A DNA stretch of 8,051 nucleotides from Spirochaetota bacterium (GTDB lineage: Bacteria; Spirochaetota; JAGLSM01), in assembly GCA_023135745.1 (NCBI GenBank), contig JAGLSM010000074.1, positions 1 to 8,051 on the forward strand. Direction: 5' to 3'. Position numbers and translations under genes: made by a program. A model generated the notes under the pieces. The model had not been told where the DNA came from. It was given only the letters and a program-made list of their open reading frames with translations, and ran no database searches. Shown piece by piece: positions 5,482 through 8,051 of the stretch. Numbering within the stretch: position 1 is the first letter of the stretch; each line of letters opens with the position of its first letter.

Positions 5482-7710
5482 CTATTTAAGAAAGAGAATC
5501 CATACAGCTCCTTTATCAAACCCGCCATCATCATCACTATATGCTCCAACTGCAATATCAGTTATTCCATCACTGTCAAGATCGCCAATAGATGCCACTG
5601 AAACTCCAAAACAATCGCTATTATCAAGAATTCCGGTAAATCCACCGTGAGTGGCGCTGATTTTCTGATGCGATTTTACTGTGCCGTCAGTATTAAGAAG
5701 TAATATCCATACCGCGCCTCTATTACTTCCCCCATCATCATCACCGTATGCGCCTACAACAATATCAGTTATTCCATCTCCATTAAAATCATTAATAGAC
5801 GTCACTGAAATTCCAAAAGTATCATAATCATTAAGAGTTCCGGTAAAATTACCCTGAGTATCGCTTATCTTTTGATGAGATTTTACTGTGCCGTCAGCAT
5901 TAAGAAACAATATCCATACTGCGCCTCTATCACTGCCTCCACCATCATCACCATATGTGCCTACAGCAATATCATTTATTCCATCGCCATCAAGGTCGCC
6001 AATTGATGTTATTGAGCTTCCAAAAACATCATTAAAATTGAGAAGACCGGTAAATCCACCCTGAGTGTCGCTGATCTTCTGATGCGATTTTACTGTGCCG
6101 TCAGCATTAAGAAATAATATCCATACCGCGCCTTTATCAGAGCCACCATCATCATCACCATTTGCGCCTACAGCAATATCATTTATTCCATCTCCATTTA
6201 GATCTCCAATAGATGTTACTGAGCTTCCAAAATAATCCATGGAATCAAGAATACCGGTAAAATTACCATGAGTATCACTTATCTTTTGTTGGAATTTTAC
6301 TGTGCCGTCAGCATTAAGAAACAATATCCATACCGCGCCTTTATAAGTGCCTCCATCATTATCACCATCAGTTTCTACCGCAATATCATTTATTCCATTG
6401 CCATCAAGGTCGCCAATACATGCTACTGAAGGGTTTTGAAAAGTGGCATTATTAAATCCGCCATTTGTTTCACTTATTTTTTGATGCGTTAATACTGTTC
6501 CATCTGTATTAAGAAATAGTATCCACAAAGCCGGATAATTATTAGTGCCTCTGGAAAGGACTACTGCAATATCCATTACGCCATCACTATTAAGATCGCC
6601 AATAGGCGCTATTGAAGCTCCAAAATGATCATAAATATCAAGGTTCCCTGTAAAACCACCTTCAGTATCACTAATTTTTTGATATGATTTTATTATGTCA
6701 CTTGAACTTGATGAGCTGGATGAAGTTGACGAACTTGAATTACTTGATCCGGTAACAGTAAAATCAAATCCGGTACAGCCGAGCCTGTTGTCTTTCATAC
6801 CCACTACATCCAATCTATACTGCCCCGGTGTTAAAGTATTACTAACAACGTAGTACATAGAATTTGTAGCGCCGGCAATGGGCTGAGCATTTAAATACCA
6901 TACAAAGTTTACATTTGTTTCATTTTGAACTGTCGCGGTAACAAACATATTTTGATTTTCAGAAAGAATTTCCTGATGACCGCTCAAGTTTATTATAAGA
7001 GGATCCTGCAGATGCTGTTCAATTGTAATGATGCTGCCGCCTGTGCCCTGCTGCAGTAAATAATCACCAATCGTAGTCTGCCCTGCCAGGATTCTTACTG
7101 TTTCTACCCTGTACCATACACCATCACCGCCATCTTTTAACTGCATAATTAATGTATAATACCCGGTTGTTATTGAACTATTTGCATATGACGCGGTATT
7201 GCCTGAAATAGAGAAAACAAGGGGCTGTGTGGCGCCATTGGTTGATATCAGCGTTGCTTCCATTACAGGGTTATCAACCTGTACTAACCAGGTAACTGAA
7301 AGACTGAGTGAACCTGTGCCATCTATGGGAAAAACATCAATAGTAACCGATGTAGTCTGTTCCTCTGTTACAGTAAGAACAGCGTCTCCGCTTAATATAT
7401 TTGTTCCGCCTGCATTTTTGCCATACACTATGACAGACCATGAGCCCGGTGCCAGATCATTTACAGTTACAACATTTGATACTACATTTGACAGGGAAAA
7501 GGCCGCGCTCCCCGGTCCCGGGCCATTAATGTCATAGTATACGACATTCATATTAATATCCGGATCGAGATTCCGCGAACCAAGTATTTCAGAAAGATTC
7601 AGCACTAATGAGCCTGTATTCTTTTTCTCATATTCACTGCATGATATAAAAGTGAAAAAAAATATTACCAGGCAAATACACATGAAATATTTTTTAAATT
7701 GTTTTTGCAT
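5482..7710 (-). CDS. Large FG-GAP-repeat lipoprotein with Ig-like domain and poly-Ser linker
   Basis: This is probably a surface or periplasmic lipoprotein. From the ATG at 7710 it has 742 aa. Residues 1-23 are a signal peptide ending in F-I-S-C with Cys24. This is a loose lipobox; another start 22 codons upstream (7776) is open but lacks a ribosome site, whereas GGAGG at 7716-7720 sits 5 nt before 7710. Residues 24-232 are beta-rich, Gly/Ser/Thr-rich and unassigned. Residues 233-319 look like an Ig/PKD-type domain (VWYLNAQPIAGAT followed by LTPGQYRLDV). Residues 320-342 form a Ser-rich linker. Residues 343-742 are six FG-GAP repeats of 62-69 aa, each with a calcium-loop pattern DxxxDGxxD or DxxGNGxxD and most ending in GAVWILFLN. 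FG-GAP repeats fold as beta-propeller blades that often bind Ca and mediate adhesion; the ligand here is unknown. The second repeat is degenerate. Repeats 3-5 are all exactly 69 aa. The nearest family analogues are outer-membrane or secreted integrin-alpha-like proteins. Confidence 0.9.
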   Translation of the reverse strand: MQKQFKKYFMCICLVIFFFTFISCSEYEKKNTGSLVLNLSEILGSRNLDPDINMNVVYYDINGPGPGSAAFSLSNVVSNVVTVNDLAPGSWSVIVYGKNAGGTNILSGDAVLTVTEEQTTSVTIDVFPIDGTGSLSLSVTWLVQVDNPVMEATLISTNGATQPLVFSISGNTASYANSSITTGYYTLIMQLKDGGDGVWYRVETVRILAGQTTIGDYLLQQGTGGSIITIEQHLQDPLIINLSGHQEILSENQNMFVTATVQNETNVNFVWYLNAQPIAGATNSMYYVVSNTLTPGQYRLDVVGMKDNRLGCTGFDFTVTGSSNSSSSTSSSSSSSSDIIKSYQKISDTEGGFTGNLDIYDHFGASIAPIGDLNSDGVMDIAVVLSRGTNNYPALWILFLNTDGTVLTHQKISETNGGFNNATFQNPSVACIGDLDGNGINDIAVETDGDNDGGTYKGAVWILFLNADGTVKFQQKISDTHGNFTGILDSMDYFGSSVTSIGDLNGDGINDIAVGANGDDDGGSDKGAVWILFLNADGTVKSHQKISDTQGGFTGLLNFNDVFGSSITSIGDLDGDGINDIAVGTYGDDGGGSDRGAVWILFLNADGTVKSHQKISDTQGNFTGTLNDYDTFGISVTSINDFNGDGITDIVVGAYGDDDGGSNRGAVWILLLNTDGTVKSHQKISATHGGFTGILDNSDCFGVSVASIGDLDSDGITDIAVGAYSDDDGGFDKGAVWILFLK
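5485..6684 (-). repeat. Six tandem FG-GAP coding repeats, core period 207 bp
   Basis: In reading order the units are 6684-6487 (66 codons), 6486-6292 (65, degenerate), 6291-6085, 6084-5878 and 5877-5671 (69 codons each), and 5670-5485 (62, terminal). A conserved segment, GTGCCGTCAG on the + strand, recurs at 5681, 5888, 6095 and 6302, exactly 207 bp apart. This shows strong nucleotide as well as protein similarity between neighbouring units. Such repeats are prone to recombination and length change, and can confuse short-read assembly. Confidence 0.92.
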
Positions 7711-7781
7711 TTTTTCCTCCAGAAAATTAATAATCATCCACTGCCCCCTCTTTGAGGCTGTTGATAAATCAGCCACTTAAA

Positions 7782-7810
7782 AATATAGGGGAAACTTTTG
7801 CTTAAGACAA
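7782..7810 (-). promoter_or_regulatory. Candidate sigma70-type promoter of the FG-GAP lipoprotein gene
   Basis: On the minus strand, -35 TTGTCT (7810-7805, 4 of 6) is separated by 17 bp from -10 TATATT (7787-7782, 5 of 6). The predicted start near 7775 gives a leader of about 65 nt and excludes the upstream in-frame start at 7776, agreeing with the ATG chosen at 7710. A GGCTG/CAGCC stem (7756-7760 with 7770-7774) would lie at the very 5' end of the transcript. Confidence 0.55.
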
Positions 7811-7969
7811 CTCATTATATCCCACGTAATGAGTGTCCTCCCTCTCTTTTTCAAAGAGAGGGAGGAACTGCCCCTGAGCTTCATCAGGAGTGGGTGAATT
7901 TGGAGCTGTGAACCCCCCTGCGCGCAGTCGAAGGGTTAGTCACTCCTTACGGGGCAGACATACCTGCCC
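7810..7969. repeat. Hairpin-dense intergenic element (REP/MITE-like candidate)
   Basis: This GC-richer segment between two - strand FG-GAP genes holds at least four inverted repeats in 160 bp: 7810-7817/7827-7834 (8 bp), 7836-7849/7853-7866 (14 bp perfect, 3-nt loop, purine/pyrimidine strands), 7873-7877/7884-7888 (5 bp) and 7952-7957/7964-7969 (6 bp). A looser AACCC/GGGTT pair flanks a CTGCGCGCAGTCGAAGG core at about 7911-7936. I see no open reading frame in it and no T-run in the - strand direction. The CCTTCGACTGCGCGCAGG-like core resembles dispersed palindromic intergenic repeats of many bacterial genomes, as a recollection only. It could alternatively be the 3' untranslated region of the upstream gene. 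Confidence 0.5.
7836..7866. repeat. Perfect 14-bp polypurine/polypyrimidine hairpin
   Basis: The left arm 7836-7849 is pyrimidine only and the right arm 7853-7866 purine only, with a 3-nt loop. It is the strongest stem in the intergenic element. It lies about 130 nt beyond the stop of the upstream - strand gene. It lacks a following T-run in that direction, so a classical intrinsic terminator is not supported, although it would stall or protect transcripts. Confidence 0.7.
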
Positions 7970-7992
7970 TATTTTTATACACTAACACTCTA

Positions 7993-8051
7993 TTAGTTAC
8001 CTAAATAAAACACATATGCTGAGCCGGAATCTGTTCCATTATCATCATCTT
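7993..8051 (-). CDS. C-terminal end of a second FG-GAP-repeat protein (cut by window edge)
   Basis: Reading the minus strand from 8049, the last 19 codons plus stop give DDDNGTDSGSAYVFYLGN-type sequence ending with TAA at 7993-7995. This matches the end of an FG-GAP repeat. Compare the DDDGG...KGAVWILFL that ends the repeats of the neighbouring 742-aa protein. The SGSAYVF wording is the commoner FG-GAP variant, so this is a related but not near-identical protein. Its remainder lies to the right of the window. The same orientation as the next gene, 282 bp away, makes a tandem pair of FG-GAP genes. Confidence 0.75.
   Translation of the reverse strand, partial: DDDNGTDSGSAYVFYLGN

Noticed and set aside
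5485..6684. CRISPR-like regularly spaced repeats
   Set aside because: The 207-bp period, coding continuity and FG-GAP protein pattern explain the repetition; there are no short direct repeats with unique spacers.
7199..7537. 112-aa plus-strand open frame inside the FG-GAP gene
   Set aside because: It is antisense to the coding strand of a convincing lipoprotein gene, and there is no ribosome site or domain.
7711..7776. Upstream start of the FG-GAP gene at 7776 (22 extra residues)
   Set aside because: The extra residues are not signal-like and would precede the signal peptide. There is no Shine-Dalgarno at that site, and the predicted promoter start lies at about the same base. GGAGG supports 7710.
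7952..7977. Plus-strand intrinsic terminator (6-bp stem then TATTTTTAT)
   Set aside because: It looks terminator-like on the + strand, but no + strand gene lies upstream for over 3 kb. I treat it as part of the hairpin-dense element.
8041..8051. ATC trinucleotide microsatellite at the window end
   Set aside because: The three repeats are consecutive Asp codons of the FG-GAP calcium-loop region on the minus strand, and the same codon string occurs in the neighbouring gene's repeats.

Overview
The window reads as chromosomal DNA of an AT-rich, probably anaerobic, double-membrane bacterium. Anaerobic metabolism is suggested by a ferredoxin-type indolepyruvate oxidoreductase. A double membrane is suggested by two predicted lipoproteins and a large, probably surface-located FG-GAP protein. 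The relaxed lipobox of that protein (F-I-S-C) and its Ser-linked, Ig-like N-terminal architecture remind me of Spirochaetota, but this is only an impression and the phylum is not established from the sequence.

Left half (1-4834, all + strand). A compact operon runs iorA (3' part only) - iorB - paaK-type aryl-CoA ligase - tandem-ACT protein, with gaps of 3-13 nt and Shine-Dalgarno sequences that touch or overlap the preceding stop codons. IorAB oxidatively decarboxylates aryl-pyruvates (transaminated Trp/Phe/Tyr) to aryl-acetyl-CoA. The PaaK-like enzyme interconverts aryl-acetates and their CoA thioesters. The ACT protein is a plausible amino-acid-sensing partner. A strong intrinsic terminator follows the ACT gene, and its U-tract directly abuts the ribosome site of a PaaI-like hotdog thioesterase gene. 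That layout could throttle thioesterase expression. A SanA/YdcF-type (DUF218) inner-membrane protein gene follows. The visible IorA lacks the usual C-terminal ferredoxin-like domain.

Convergence point (4835-4915). A 10-bp-stem hairpin lies between the + strand sanA-like gene and the - strand genes, and probably ends transcription on one or both sides.

Right half (4916-8051, - strand). From right to left along transcription there are three items. First comes the extreme 3' end of an FG-GAP-type gene (7993-8051, cut by the window). Next is a hairpin-dense intergenic segment (about 7810-7969) that looks like a dispersed repeat or structured element. Then comes a 742-aa lipoprotein with an Ig-like domain, a poly-Ser linker and six C-terminal FG-GAP repeats, several with an exact 207-bp DNA period. 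Its own candidate sigma70-type promoter is at 7782-7810. Downstream is a small helical lipoprotein of unknown family (4916-5386) with a near-consensus promoter (5431-5459).

No RNA genes, CRISPR arrays, transposases or obvious defence systems were seen. The most unusual items are the ferredoxin-less IorA, the terminator inside the aryl-CoA cluster, and the structured intergenic element between two FG-GAP genes.
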